From: Lanius collurio
Lineage: Eukaryota > Chordata > Aves > Passeriformes > Laniidae
Assembly (NCBI GenBank): GCA_020086605.1
Contig: JACBWW010000015.1
Coordinates: forward strand, 17,709,484 to 17,773,483
Length of the DNA stretch: 64,000 nt
Reading direction: 5' to 3'
The first letter of the stretch is position 1, and each line of letters begins with the position of its first letter. Both the position numbers and the translations under genes were made by a program. The notes beneath the pieces are model-generated. The model was given only the letters and a program-made list of their open reading frames with translations. It was not told the DNA's origin and ran no database searches. This document shows, piece by piece, positions 24,256 through 37,382 of this stretch.

Positions 24256-27200
24256 GTCATAATACAAAAATACAAAACAGTCACAAGACAAAAACATCAT
24301 CCTAAATAGCAATACATTTTCTGACCACCAAGACTGTCTTTTACTTCATTGAATCACACCATTACAGATACACAACACCAAAAATACTGTCCTGCAGTTT
24401 ACAAGCCTTTTGATGAAAGAAGGACTTTTTCTCTGATTCTAATCAAAAACACTATAGAATATCACTATAAATACATGTGTCAGTGCATTTTTCATGTTAC
24501 ATTCTCATCAATGCATGATCAAACCATAAACTGTGTAATATCAGTTTAAAACCTGCTGACCAATACAAATCAGTAAAATCAGAAGAACCTTTGTAATAGC
24601 ATTATGGAAGATTAATCAAGATAATGGTTCTTTGAGCAAATTATGGAAGCCTAAGTACAATATTCCTCCTTGTAACTGCAATAAAGACTTTGATAATAAA
24701 GAACTTCTGCATGTTACACACATCACAGTCAAATCTTGACTAAGCTGTGTTGCCTCTATCGCATGTTCTAGAAAGGCTTGCAGTGCTAAAAGCTTTGTGC
24801 CTGATTCTACTACCACAGGATGCAGAGGGAGAACAGGAAGAAAGCACATATGTGTGCACACTCAAAAGGAGTTATGGGTAAGGTAAAAAGATGGTTCTAG
24901 CGTTTGCCCATAGTGCAGCATAACAGAACAGAGAGCTTCTGCTTTCCTGCCACTCTTGTCTGCCCTCCTGGCTTCTGAAGGGGAAGAGTATCCCATTTTA
25001 AATTCAGTCATTCAGTTTCCTTCAGTTTATATTAAACTGTCTCTTAGTACAAATGAAGGAAAAATAAACCACCCAAACCAGAAAGTTTTTATGGGAGCAT
25101 TCATTCTGCACAGTTAAACTGAGCCATGCGGCTTGCCTTGTTCAGGTTGTCCAGCAACAACTAGGAAGTAATGTACACAAGAAAGCATAAATTGCCTTCA
25201 GTCTGTAAAATTATGCTTTTAAAAAAAAAAGCCAGACACTTCATATCAAAGAAAAATACTTTTAGAGCAAGAAGTATAGTTATTTAGCCCAACTACTTTG
25301 CTATTTGATAGGTATTTTGCCTTGTGATGTTGCTGGTCAGCTAAGACTTATTCATCTTAACTTTTAAAAATCAGTACAGGCTGCTGACTTCAGCAGAGAG
25401 ATAGACATTATTCTACCCTACTTCAAATAATTTGTTCCAAACAGAAGAATGAAGAAATGTTACCCATTATAACACTACGCCTGTTTGCACACATGGAAAT
25501 AGCGAAGCCATTTTTGTAAGACCTGCATAGATGAAGGTAATGGTAATGACCATGGTTACTACAGAAGACAAAACAAAGGCCAACAAGCAAATTATTCTCA
25601 TTGGAAAGCACTTGCCATTCACCTGTGTAACATTCCATTTCCAGGTCATAGTTACTGCTAAGAAGATGAATTCTAAATGATCTGAAAATTCAGGATACAA
25701 TCACTGCAGTGGACAGAAGTTTAAACCCATAATGCTAAACTCTTCAGTAAGTTGCCTTAATATTAACTTCCAAATTAACTTCTAAGTTCACAATGGCACC
25801 TTGGAAGGAGCAATGCCTTTACTACTTCTTGCTCCAGAGCCAAACAGGATGACACAGCCCTTCCTCTCAAGACTGAAGTCCATCACAAAAGTTAAAAAAA
25901 ATTCGAGGAAAACAAAACCACTGGAGTGTTGTTTTTCTATGTTAGTGCAGGAGCACTTTTAACAGTCAATAATAGGATTCAAACCATTTCAGCCAATGTG
26001 CTCTCTCACAGAATGAAAATAAACAGTTTCACTTTGGAGGACCACCTTTAGTCTTCTGGCACATTTTCCACATCGAGTTGATTTTTTTCCCCCAAAAATT
26101 TCAAGATCATTCCCATAGCTGTATGCAAAGTATACACATGCTTTTAAAGCAATTTGCAAACAATTCTGTGGAAAAAAATAGCATCTGCATTTCAGTAACT
26201 GCAGCTTAAGCAGCTGTATTAATTGTTACTTATAAATTAATAACAGGCTTATTTTAGAGGCCAAGTTTTGGCCTCCAAAACACAAAGATGCTATGCTAGA
26301 AGATAATGAACTCTTGTCAAGTGACACTCAAACTAATAGACAAAATCTGAGTAAAATCAAATGAAGACAAGCTCATGGGTCAGAGACTGGCACTGTAAGG
26401 AGCACTTACTTTGTATCCTTACAGATTAGTACAGTATTATAAAAACAGGAAAAAACACAAGTTTTGGTAGGACTTTTGTCAGGCTCCTAGTACACAGGAA
26501 CTAAAAGTAACATGAGTGAACTTTTCAAGCCACGACATACTGATAGTTTCTATACACTCCTGAAAAAGTCACCAGAAAAAAACCAGAACTTATGAACTAC
26601 TACAAATTAGTCATAAGAATTAATTTCTCTCAGTATTACACAAAAAAATCCCACCAAAACAAAACAGTGCTTTCAGAATTTCAGTTTAAAAGCTTTTGAT
26701 TTTTTACTGAAATCGCAGTATATAAATTTGAACCAGAATAACTGGCAGAAGATGAAATAAAATTCTACGCACTGTTAAGACAGTAACACAGCATTACAGT
26801 TTTTAAGATGTCGTTTTGAAGGAACTGCAGTGATGGGAGCAGTCTTCTCCAATATAGACTGTGTTCAGTCTCAAAGCAAGACATGGGCAGTGGTATCTGG
26901 CATAAAGCATCTACAGAGAGCAAGTGCAGCTTCCCATCTACAAGGCTTATTTGGGGAAGTAAAAAAGAAATTAAAAAAATAATCAAATAAACTGTAATTA
27001 CTGTAGAAGCATACTAGAACTATCAACAAGCTATAGGATTATATCATGCCCTCCAGATGAAAGACAGAATTAATGACTATGAGGCATGACCTTCTCTACT
27101 GCTGCTTCTCTTCAGCAAATTATGTCACCTAAATAAGCAGGCTGTCTCATTATTTCTGATTTAACAGTAGCCTGGAATATTAAATGGAGCATACAGAGTT

Positions 27201-27793
27201 GAATTCAGTTTTTTGGATAGGACATAAACTTAACATGGCTGAAACTGAGAAAAAAGTCTGGAGACTCTGTCTCCTTATTTAGCTCTGCTCCACTAACCAA
27301 TCGTCCAGCACTAGAGTGGGCATAAGCAGGAACTTGGGCGTGCACGTAAGTAAACATTCTGTCACTGTTATGTACATTTCACATGACTGAAACAAACTGT
27401 GAGAAGTCATTCAACACTCATCACACAACAGTTTAAGATCTTAGGAGGCCAAGCAGAACACACACTCTAAAAAGAGGAAAATTAGAAAATGCAAACATAT
27501 TTCAACATAAAAAACAAGTAGTGAGAGCAGGTGACTTCTTAATAAAGGACTTTTACACATGCAAGTGTTCTATTAAAGATTTTCTGGGGAGGTAACATAT
27601 GCCAAAATACAAAATACTTGTAATAATACTTCAAGAAATGAAAACCATTCCCATTTGCTTAGGGCTTTAAGCTAGGTCTTAAAAGATCCAGGTTGTAGAC
27701 AAGCTCTGCCAGAGTCTTCTTCTTTGAGGCTGGACAGATTTCTGCACTCTGAAGGATTAAAGGCTCCCATTTACTTTACAGTTAACTCAAATT

Positions 27794-27815
27794 AAAAAAA
27801 AAAAAAAAAAAAAAA
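27794..27815. repeat. A22 tract
   Basis: Simple homopolymer with no flanking gene-like sequence. Confidence 0.95.
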
Positions 27816-29895
27816 GCATAACTAAAACTAACCAAACAAAAAAACATCATTGATGCACGATCTAGTGAAACAAAAACCCCATCCTTCTCTAACTTAGACA
27901 CTACAAATGCAAACTCCAGTAAGTTTTGATAGCCCATAGCGACACTTTTCTATCAGAACTTGAATAAAGACAGAAACTGAATAAACATACTAATACTGGG
28001 CTTTTTTATTTATATGGATTTAGTCCATATTAGTACTCTGACTTCACCCATGGAATATTTAAGTTTACAGTAGCAGCAAGACTGATACAGGCCTAAGGTA
28101 GCAACAGGCAGTATAGGCAAAAAGACTTACTTGCCCAAATGCATGGAAGTTACAGAACCCTTACATGGGCCATACCAGTTTATGATAACTAACCAGTAAA
28201 CCTGCCTCTGAAACATATTTCACTAAGAACATTACTAATTGCCTGTGATCATAAATTGCTGCAAGCAATTTGTAAATTCTCAGATGGGGGATTAGAAAAA
28301 ACACCTTAAATATGCCTGGGGTTTTTAGCTCACTTTTGTAGATTTCTTTTTTGATATCCACCTCTTCCACCACCAAAGTAATCTTACTATAGTTGAAGAT
28401 ATAGTTAATCATTATTTGTACTTCAAACTTCTTTCCCAGTTTCAGCCACAATATGCTTCTGTCTTATCTGAAAAACTGAACCCAACTCTATATGTTCCAT
28501 TTAAGATTTCAGATTACTGCTAAATCAAAAGTAATCCCAAGGGAATTTATTTTAAATTTAGCCATTCTTAAGCAAACATATTCCTAAGTGCGCTGCACCA
28601 GCTCATCTTAAATCACTCAAATTAAGCTGATGCAACTTTTGAAAACATCCAGTGCTGAGCCCAAGAGGCTCAGCATTTCTCCAAGGAAGAACAGGTATAC
28701 AACCCTAACCCAAATTTGCATCAGCAACCACAGACACAATAACACTGCAAAGCTTAGTGCAAAGCTTTCTGCATGGCACAGGATCCTAGTAAGATTGAGC
28801 CTGAGGAAATCTCTATTTATAGAGAAAAGGAAACAGAAGACAACAGAACAGAGCAGAAAGAGATGAATTCTAAAGGCGAGAAGAAAAGCTAGGAATAGGA
28901 AGACATTGCAACGTGCAACCGCAAAGCTCAGACTTTGGCACCCTCACAGGTCCACAGTATCAGCAACTTTATTTTTTAATACAAACTTTAAAAAGAGTAA
29001 GTGAGATGTCCTTAAAATTTATACATGGCAGTTGCAAGTTAACCTATTATCAGCTGGAGAGGGTAAGGAACAGCAAGGGTGACACCTGATTTTTTGTTCA
29101 GGTACCTTCAAATGAACTGGACATTCTCCCACTCTAGAGTTACATATGGGAGAAACTATTTTTTCTGAAAAAAATTAGGTAATTAAATACTGAATACATG
29201 TTTTTGCTATACAATTCTCTTGTCAGAATGAATGCAGTAAAGTTTTCCTGATTAATCATGCTCATTACCTTCTCTCAGGCTCTAGACCTGAACATTTTTT
29301 CATTAAGAACCATTCAATTCGCAATGGTCACCTCAACAGCCTCAGATACTCTGCTGTTTCTTTATGTGTACACGAGACTAGACTCCAACACTTTTTTAAT
29401 GCCATCAGATTGCAAACAAGAGGACCCACCTGACATACAGTGAAGCAGGAAGTTTTACTCAGCAACCACAAGCACAGCCCCAAGGCACAGTAGTCTCCTT
29501 ATTTTATAGATACTACATATATGTCAGCTAGAGGGTAAGTACAATGTTTCCCTACAGCTGATTCACTTTCGCTATATATTTCAGGCCTATGAAAATTCCT
29601 ATCAACAGCTACAGACTTCCAATACCAATTACATTGCTAAGAAGTACTTCAGTCTTTGTGTTACTCATATCCCCACAAGATTTTAGGGAAGAGAAACAGT
29701 GGTAACTGTTAGTGTTAACTTAAGCAAGCATCCTCATACAGGAGACACTTGTGGTTATTAACATTCTGGAGCCACACCAGAACAGCTGAGTTTCAGTATA
29801 GTTAAGAAACACTGAGAATAGATCTTCTGTTTGAAAGATAAGACAGAGCTATCTGTGTTACATAAAACTTTCCCATTAGCAGCTCTTAAGGTCTT

Positions 29896-29973
29896 CAGCA
29901 TCTGCTGGGACAGTGGTGCCTGGATGCCCGACGTTCTTAGTGTGCACAGCATCTTCGGGGACAGTGGTGCCCA
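29896..29973. repeat. Two imperfect copies of a 51-bp unit
   Basis: CAGCATCTGCTGGGACAGTG at 29896 recurs as CAGCATCTTCGGGGACAGTG at 29947, an offset of 51 bases. The match covers about the first 25 bases of each unit and then fades. Confidence 0.8.
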
Positions 29974-32583
29974 TGGTACAAACAATTATCCCAGCAGAAA
30001 GAGATCTCTGAAGACAGTGGACGTAGTGTTACATTAATCTTCCCAGCATCTGTCTGGACTAGAGCAATACCATAGCCATACTAAATAATATGTCACAGCA
30101 TCTGTATTGTCCACTCACCACAAACAGTATCAAGTAACACTGCAGGCCAACAACTCACCAAAATTAGAAAAAATAATTCAAACAAATGATGAATGCAATT
30201 TTATTACAAATGTCTGTATCTTCAAAGTACACCTCAGTTCCAGGAGACTTAAGTGCAATTAGTTACTTCTTCAAAAGCCTTCTTTTACATTTTCTGTTCC
30301 TTAAAAAAGGCTACTCATTTTTTAAGTCCACTGCTTGTTTCAATACTTATTTTGTATATCCTTAAAAATCAATACACTATTTTTCAGTCTTCATACCTTT
30401 AGTATGCTATTCATACACTGTAAATAAAGAACTCCAGTTTTTAGAATTAAAAATACTTGAGTGTCTTACACAGCTCTTCCAGAGACAGGGAGGTATGTGT
30501 GCAGGCTGGCTTTTTTGCATTGATAAGGAAATCTTCAGTTTTTCACAACACTGCATCCCCGATATAACACTTCTGATGTCTACTTGAAACATTAAGTTTT
30601 GAATTCATTTCTGTCTTACAATATCATAATTACAACACACTTTTACAATGTAGAAAAGTAGATGCTTATCAACATGCCAACCATGGCTCAATATTTAAAA
30701 TTTAGGGGTAGAGGCATTCTAGATTGAGATTACCAACCCATGATTAAAAGACAATAATCTATCTTTGCTCTCTTCAAGCTGTCATTTCTCCATTGTGTAA
30801 GTTCACCTCAAGGACAGCACAGAAATCTACCTCATTAGGGGTCTTTATCAGCTCACTATTGTTGTCCCCTTAGATTTTCACCTAAGTTTCTCCTGATCAT
30901 CACTTGATTTGTCCAGTACCCTCTAAGACTGACATACTACACAGAGTACATTGGAATATTTCTCTGGAGGACAGAGACAAGCATGTTTTTCAGCAGAATG
31001 TGATAATCCATGTCTGATTTTGAACTAACAACCTAAAAGGAAATAAATATGGAAGCAAGCTCATTGATCTTTCTAGTAAATTAAGCCCTGGATTATTTAA
31101 GATAGGGCAAAATAAAGAATAAAAGTTATTGGTTTCACAGCGAGAAAGTATTTAAGGCTACAGAGCCTCAAAAAACCTGCTTTGTCAAGTAATAATACAC
31201 CTAAGCAACCACATTAACTATAACGAAAAAAAGCAAACTGATTTTGGACAAACCATTTAACAAATGTGGTTTAAAGTGAAGATTGCCAAAAGTCCTGTAA
31301 GGCCTGCTGTCTCAGAAAGTACCATGCACCTGCTCAGTTTATGCTAATACTTCTAACCATTCACTTGTGTAATTAACTGTGCATAAATTAATAATTGTCA
31401 CGTGATTTGAGGACAGATAGATATTTGATTTTCTAAGGTCTTCAAAGGAAATAAAATGTTTAGAAACGGATAAAACAGAACAACATCTATTCTATATCAT
31501 ATCCTAGGTTTATTACCTTGCCAGAAGATTAAGCATTAACTACTTTTCACAAGGATTTTAAGCTAAATTTATGTCAGACACATAACATTAATAGAAACAC
31601 ACCCTGCCACTAAGGCAAGCAGTTTAGTTCAGCAGCACTTCAGGAAGTTTAAGAGTGGCTTCAACAGAGCACACACGCAACAAGGAAAAAGCGACCTATA
31701 ACAAAACACCTTTACAACACCCTTATGATCCTTACAACAATACTTTATCTTCCTGAGCTGAAATCCGACATTTTGAGGTCCCCTCCTGCGCAGCTAGGTA
31801 TGTGGTACTTCTCTAAGGGGCAGGTACACATTGCCACACCAAAACCATACAATTTTACTCAAAAATTAGCTACGTTTCATAAATTACATACTGGCTAGAG
31901 AAATCAAAACAGCAGGTGCCCTCCCTAGTTAGAGGGGCCTCAAACTCTAGAAACTGAAGAGAGCACAAGTGTGGGATTGCTCTTCCCAGTCTCTACCCAG
32001 CTGACACGTGTAGGTCTTCGGTGAAAGCGGTTCTCTAAGTGAGTACCTGTGGTATGCCACGCTTTTAATCCACCTGTGCCGTTCCCAACTTACCTACTCT
32101 GCTGTATATGCAAAAGCTTGCACTGCTGGCAGTTCCCCCTCCAGAGGCGGCTGGAAGTCTTTTTCGGAGCCTCAGGGCTCTGAGGTTTGGGCTTTGCAGT
32201 TCCTTATGGGCAGACACTCCCACCAGCGAGGTAGCAGCACGCAGAAGCAGCTAGAAAGTTTGCCACAATCTCTATCTTACCCTGCAATTTGCTCCTTTCC
32301 CAGCCTCAGCCTCTTCTCCTTCCTGGCGAAAGGGACCGGCTTTAAGGGCGTCGGCAGAGGCGACACTTCTCGCAGAGGTTTCCTGCCTCAAGCAGTGCCG
32401 CAGCTGGAAGGGCTCTCCCGCTGGAGGGCGGCTCCGGGCCGGGGGGCGCCGGGGGCAGCGCTCGCTCGGGGCTGCGGCCGCCGCCGTGTTTGCCGCGAGC
32501 CTCACGCTCGCCCCGGTGCTCCCTGACATCATTCATTCTGCTACGCGCACGCCCGCCCACTCCATTTCCAAGCAGTGACTCAC

Positions 32584-32679
32584 CCCGGCGCTACCGCCGC
32601 CGCCGCTGTCCGGGGCAGGGCCGGCCGGACCGGCCGGACCTCTCGGAGCCCCCGCCCGCTGCACAGGTCCCTGCTTGCG
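32584..32679 (-). other. Candidate non-coding first exon of SGMS2 (3' part)
   Basis: On the minus strand, GC-rich sequence leaving the gap ends in CCGGG followed by the donor GTGAGTCACT at 32583. A 5' UTR exon that starts in or near the gap and ends at 32584 would splice to the acceptor at 11240. There is no transcript evidence. Confidence 0.4.
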
Positions 32680-33055
32680 NNNNNNNNNNNNNNNNNNNNN
32701 NNNNNNNNNNNNNNNNNNNNNNNNNNNNNNNNNNNNNNNNNNNNNNNNNNNNNNNNNNNNNNNNNNNNNNNNNNNNNNNNNNNNNNNNNNNNNNNNNNNN
32801 NNNNNNNNNNNNNNNNNNNNNNNNNNNNNNNNNNNNNNNNNNNNNNNNNNNNNNNNNNNNNNNNNNNNNNNNNNNNNNNNNNNNNNNNNNNNNNNNNNNN
32901 NNNNNNNNNNNNNNNNNNNNNNNNNNNNNNNNNNNNNNNNNNNNNNNNNNNNNNNNNNNNNNNNNNNNNNNNNNNNNNNNNNNNNNNNNNNNNNNNNNNN
33001 NNNNNNNNNNNNNNNNNNNNNNNNNNNNNNNNNNNNNNNNNNNNNNNNNNNNNNN
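32680..33055. other. Assembly gap (376 N)
   Basis: A run of N inside the GC-rich island. The true length is unknown. Open frames computed through it are artefacts. Confidence 0.99.
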
Positions 33056-34897
33056 GGGGAGGAAGGGAGGGGGAAGAAGGTGTCAACTCATCCTCACCGA
33101 AACTCGCTCTGGCCGATACACACCTATCTCGCCTTAGTCACCGGCTCCAGCCCGAGCGGGCACATGACAGAGCGGCGGCCCGGCACACAGCGCTGGATTC
33201 GAGGAAGGCACCTGACCCTCTGTTCATTACACCCCTGGAAAGCCCCCTTCACACAGCTATTGGCTATTCTGCTTGGGTTGCTCACACTTTGTTTTTTTCC
33301 ACAAAAGCTTGGGGGAAGGGAAGAGAGAATCTGCTTTATTCCAGCACAGAGTGGAAAAATTTTCCGCACTCTCAGATTTCTGTGGGATAGGGTAACTAGT
33401 CCAACAGTGACAGCCACTGCTACAGAGTGCCAGGATTTCCAAGTTTTATCTCCTGCAGGCTTAATGCAAACAGTCTCTTATAACCAGATAAACAATTAGC
33501 AAGGCTACTGCTGTTCCTGTTGCTAGGCGAATGCACATACACACCTGTAGTCCCCAACTAAAGAAGTCTGCTGGAACCTCACAGCTCTCTTTATTGTCAC
33601 TGTGATCCCCCTGCCACCCCTCCAATTCTCCTAAGTGGGTAATGCCTTCTTTAAAATGAAATCCGAAAAAAACCCCAAAGGTACCATGGGCAGCGAATTT
33701 GTTTTTAACTGATTACAAAGATATCTACCTGTGCCTTATTGCATACACAATCACATGCATGCCTTTGCAGAATCATATCTTACTTCAAGCTGTTATAAAG
33801 AGAGGATAATAACTGACAGAGTACCAGATCAAGAGTAGAAATAGCAATGCAAGTGAAAAAAAAACCTGTCTATAGGCAAACATACATATATGTACAGCAA
33901 AGTCTAAACAGAGGCCTCCCCTAGCTTTCCTTAATAAAAAAAAAAAGAGCCACTTAAATAAGGTTAAAATCAAAGACTGGAAACTTTACTGGCATTTTCC
34001 CAAATTATTTAGATAGATCAGGAAGCTGAAACACTGGCATTACCCTTAAATAATATTCTCTGAAGCACTACATTTGAATAAGTAAAAAATAGCAGTACAT
34101 TTTCTCACTCTGTTCAAGGCTACTCTTCACACCCAACCCCACAAGCCCATCCGTGCAGATGAGAGGCTGAAGTGAAGAGCTCAGAGGTGAATCTGTGTGG
34201 AGCAGCTTGCAGGAGAGGATCTTTAACTAATCTGGTAACAACTGTTTGCAAGTCCTGCATAACAACAAACCTTCGAAAGCAAGCAGCATATTTGTGAAGC
34301 CACAAAACTCGCCAGAGGAATTAGCAGCACATCTCTTGATCTTTACTTTAAACTAGATTAACTTCAGAAGATTCTTTTCACACTGGAATTATGTGAGAGA
34401 TAACAACACTTGCAAAATGATAACTTATTTTGAGGAAAAAGAAACCTTGCACACATATACACAATTCCATGGGGAGACTCACATACAAGTCCCATTCCCC
34501 TTCCCCTCCCAGGGAGGCAGATGAGAGGGACAGAGTGCAGAAACAGTTTTGAGAGGGAAAAAAATATTACTGTTCCTTTCACTTGGAACAAACCCAGCAT
34601 CTTTTTCATTACTGTTTACTTTTTTTCCCCTTTCATGAGATCAGCAGGGATATTATTGGAAACAGTAATTCTATAAACGAACACAGACAGCCTGTGCATT
34701 AAAATTCTGACTATTTCTAAAGAGACACTCGGGCAGTTTTCAACAGCAGCTACCACCAGAATCCTATTTAGTTCTGCCATGGGAGAACTGAAGCTGCAAG
34801 ATTGGGTTTGTGGTGGGGGGAAGCAAGAACCATATAGAAATTTCTAGTTCAAGCTGACTTTACAGTTTATAGACAGAATAAACAGTTCTACTACTAC

Positions 34898-34921
34898 AAA
34901 AAAAAAAAAAAAAAAAAAAAA
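34898..34921. repeat. A24 tract with an upstream AATAAA
   Basis: A run of 24 adenines, preceded 15 bases upstream by AATAAA at 34877-34882 and followed by A-rich CAA-type sequence. Confidence 0.9.
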
Positions 34922-35964
34922 CAAACCCAAAACAACAACAACAAAAAAACCTCCAAGCTTATTTGTGTAGCCAAGCCATACCAGAATTCTGTGCAGCATT
35001 TTGATAAGGAAAAGATACCTACCTGTGCTCATCCTAAGTTTCAAAACTAGTTAACTGTTTAAGCACACATTCTAAGGAGGCTTACATGTATTTGTAGCCT
35101 TAATTGCAGCTGTGTTAAGGGCAGATGAAAAGATACATAATTTATATTGAAGTGTGCCATACACTCCCATAATTATACTCACAATTCTTCCTTGCCTTTT
35201 CTTCAAGTAGCATATAAATGAGGGTAATCATGCAAACTACTCCTATTCAGGTCTAACATTATATTCTGTACCCTGGTTCTCATGGCAGCCCTGTTAGATC
35301 TGTGAAGGTGCTAGCTGATACTTCTACCTTAAAACAGATTAAGTAACTCCAGAATGATTTATTATTCCCACTCAATTATGAAAGAGTAAAACACACTAAA
35401 GCCCAGTGTAGATAGATCATACCACAGAGATTCTTCACCAGCATACACACTTGCTAAATCCTTAAACACTACCTAACAAAAATAAGTTCCACAGATTTGG
35501 AATTAGATGCATTTCAGCAATGACATGAATTCTAAGTCTCCAGATGGTTATTTTTGACCAACTCACTAGTTCTTTTTCATCATCAAGGGCTTTAGAACAA
35601 AGAGAAAGCTTACCTTGTAGGTTCACCATTAATGTTACTATTTTTTGGCAACTGAACAAGTAGATGAAAAGATCAGCTACAATAGAAATCATAGGACAAG
35701 TTTTTCCATCATAAGCACCAGTTCCAAAGTACACAGTCCTGCCCTATGATTGGAGGGGCTGGGGCCTTAAGAAACACGTCTATAAATCATCACAGATGGA
35801 TAAAGCACAAGTTCAGCTGCTTAGATAGCAAGCCTTCCTTAACAGGTCAATTCTCCAAAAAGTAATTAAAAAAACCAAGAAACAAACAAAACAAAAAACA
35901 AACCCCTACTACTTACTATAAAGCACCAAGCTGCCAAGCCAAGCACTGCCATCCTAAGCACACA

Positions 35965-36310
35965 AACGTCGCTCAGCGCTACCACCTTGCGCGAAGAGCC
36001 CGCGAGCAAAGAAACCCCAGTGACGCTCACTGAACTCATCGGAGCCCGCCCCGCTCCCCACGAGGGAGAACCCGGAGAAGGCGCTGCCCGAGGTTACCTG
36101 CGGCCTCCTGCGCTGGCCCAGCGCTCCCGGCCCGGCTTGGCCCAGCCCTGCTGCCCGACTGGAGAGGCACGGCTGCCGCCCGCCCTTCCCGAGCTTTCAA
36201 AGGAGGCGGGAAGCGGCGCCAGGCCAATGGCAGCGGGAGCCCGCCCGCCCCGCAGGTGCCCGGCTGGGCTCGGGAGGGAGCGGCCGCCGCCTCCGGCTCC
36301 TCTCCTAGCG
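35965..36310. promoter_or_regulatory. CpG island 2, likely alternative promoter
   Basis: About 350 bases with many CpGs and several GC boxes (for example GCCCGCCCGCCCCGC at 36239). A CCAAT box at 36224-36228 reads on the plus strand. A donor CAG/GTAACC lies on the minus strand at 36097. Position upstream of SGMS2 and the donor suggest a distal SGMS2 promoter, but divergent transcription to the right is also possible. Confidence 0.55.
36098..36300 (-). other. Candidate distal non-coding first exon of SGMS2
   Basis: The minus strand from the CpG island ends with GGCCGCAG before GTAACC at 36097. The start is not determined; the right limit is only the island edge. There is no open frame with a convincing start that would join SGMS2. 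Confidence 0.35.
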
Positions 36311-36785
36311 GGTCCAGCTTGGAGGCATCTCTGGAGACAGCAGATGCTTCCTCCAGCCACTCTCAACTCCCTGAGACTTACAAAATCCGTGATTATTGGC
36401 TCCCATTTGCCCAACTTTGGTGCTTTACACAGTTTACATTCCTCAGAAATTACTATATTAGCTGTTTTCATAACCAACAGCTAGGCAGAGATACTGAGTT
36501 TTTCAAACTATTTTTTCAAGGGCTTATGTGTTATTGAGAATGTCCCTGGATAGTTTCAGGGGAAAAAGAATCTGAAGCTTTGTAGAATTATACTCCCTGA
36601 TAAAGCTCATGAGAAAGAAAAAAATATCCAACTGGATTTAGACTACGGATTTTTTTTTTTTTTTAACAAAGCAGTAAGATAAAACAAACTTTGTACTTTT
36701 CCCTCACTATTTCACTTTCATAAACAGAAAAAGCTGTACCTCGAAGTTATCCTATCTTTTTTTTCCTTTGGATATATTGTGGGAT

Positions 36786-36980
36786 CATAGAATCATAAAA
36801 TCATAGAATAGTTTTAGTTGGAAGGGGCCCTTGAAGATCAAAGTCCAATCCCCCTGCTGTGGACCTTCCACTAGACCAGGTTGTTCAAATCCCCATCCAG
36901 GGATGGGTCATCCACAACTTCCCTGGGCAACCTGTTCCAGCACTTCACCACCCTCACAGGGAAGATTTTTTTTCCTAATA
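36786..36980 (-). mobile_element. CR1 3'-end fragment with octamer repeats
   Basis: It begins with three CATAGAAT-type units (reverse complement of ATTCTATG), followed by GTTGGAAGGGGCCCTTGAAG, CACTAGACCAGG and ATCCACAACTTCCCTGGGCA. This is a standard CR1 3' end, about 195 bases, well preserved. Confidence 0.93.
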
Positions 36981-37382
36981 TAATTAGAAATGGGACAGAG
37001 CAGAGGAGTGTGCGTTTTCTTGTTTGATTTTGGTAATTCTTTAAGTATTCAAACTATCTGAAATCAGACACTCTTTTGAAGCTGTGAAATAAGAGATCTG
37101 ATTCAGTTTCTTTCAACCAGTTTCCTTTAAGACTGAAGCCAAAAATTGATTTTCTATCTAAAAATATATGCATCCAAAATCATTGTCTCCAGCTTCAGAG
37201 AGATCTCTACACACAGCAGTGGCATTTCAATAAATGCTTTTCTTGTATGAAGCAAGGCTTTGGCAGATATAGGAAGAGTGCAGGTACTTACTTGACAGAG
37301 GCTGTAGGGGGGAAATGGGAGATCAGGGAACAATGAAAATAAATTCTAATTTATCATCTCTATATGCACGCAAGGTAATTCT

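Larger units (their letters stand above)
11240..32093 (-). other. SGMS2: Probable long first intron of SGMS2 (5' UTR intron)
   Basis: About 21 kb lie between the acceptor at 11240 and the nearest good candidate donors (32093 and 32583 on the minus strand). The intron would be about 25 kb if the donor at 36097 is used. No coding exon is visible on either strand. It holds old CR1 pieces at 15.9-17.0 kb, A-rich tracts and short tandem repeats. An unrecognised non-coding exon could be hidden here. Confidence 0.6.
32330..33190. promoter_or_regulatory. CpG island 1, likely SGMS2 promoter, interrupted by an assembly gap
   Basis: GC content and CpG frequency rise sharply from about 32330 to 32679 and fall again after the gap, by about 33190. 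The island lies 21 kb upstream of the SGMS2 coding exons, and a minus-strand donor GTGAGT occurs at 32583. The part most likely to hold the transcription start is hidden in the gap. Assignment to SGMS2 is inference from position and donor orientation. Confidence 0.6.

Noticed and set aside
24051..24309. Frames with poly-Lys or poly-Phe runs at 24.1-24.3 kb
   Set aside because: They are translations of the A37 homopolymer.
32490..33499. Long open frames of 168-274 codons through 32680-33055
   Set aside because: They are open only because the N run has no stops; they are artefacts of the assembly gap.
36000..36484. PAPSS1 first exon in CpG island 2
   Set aside because: PAPSS1 is the expected divergent neighbour, but none of the frames here resembles its N-terminus.
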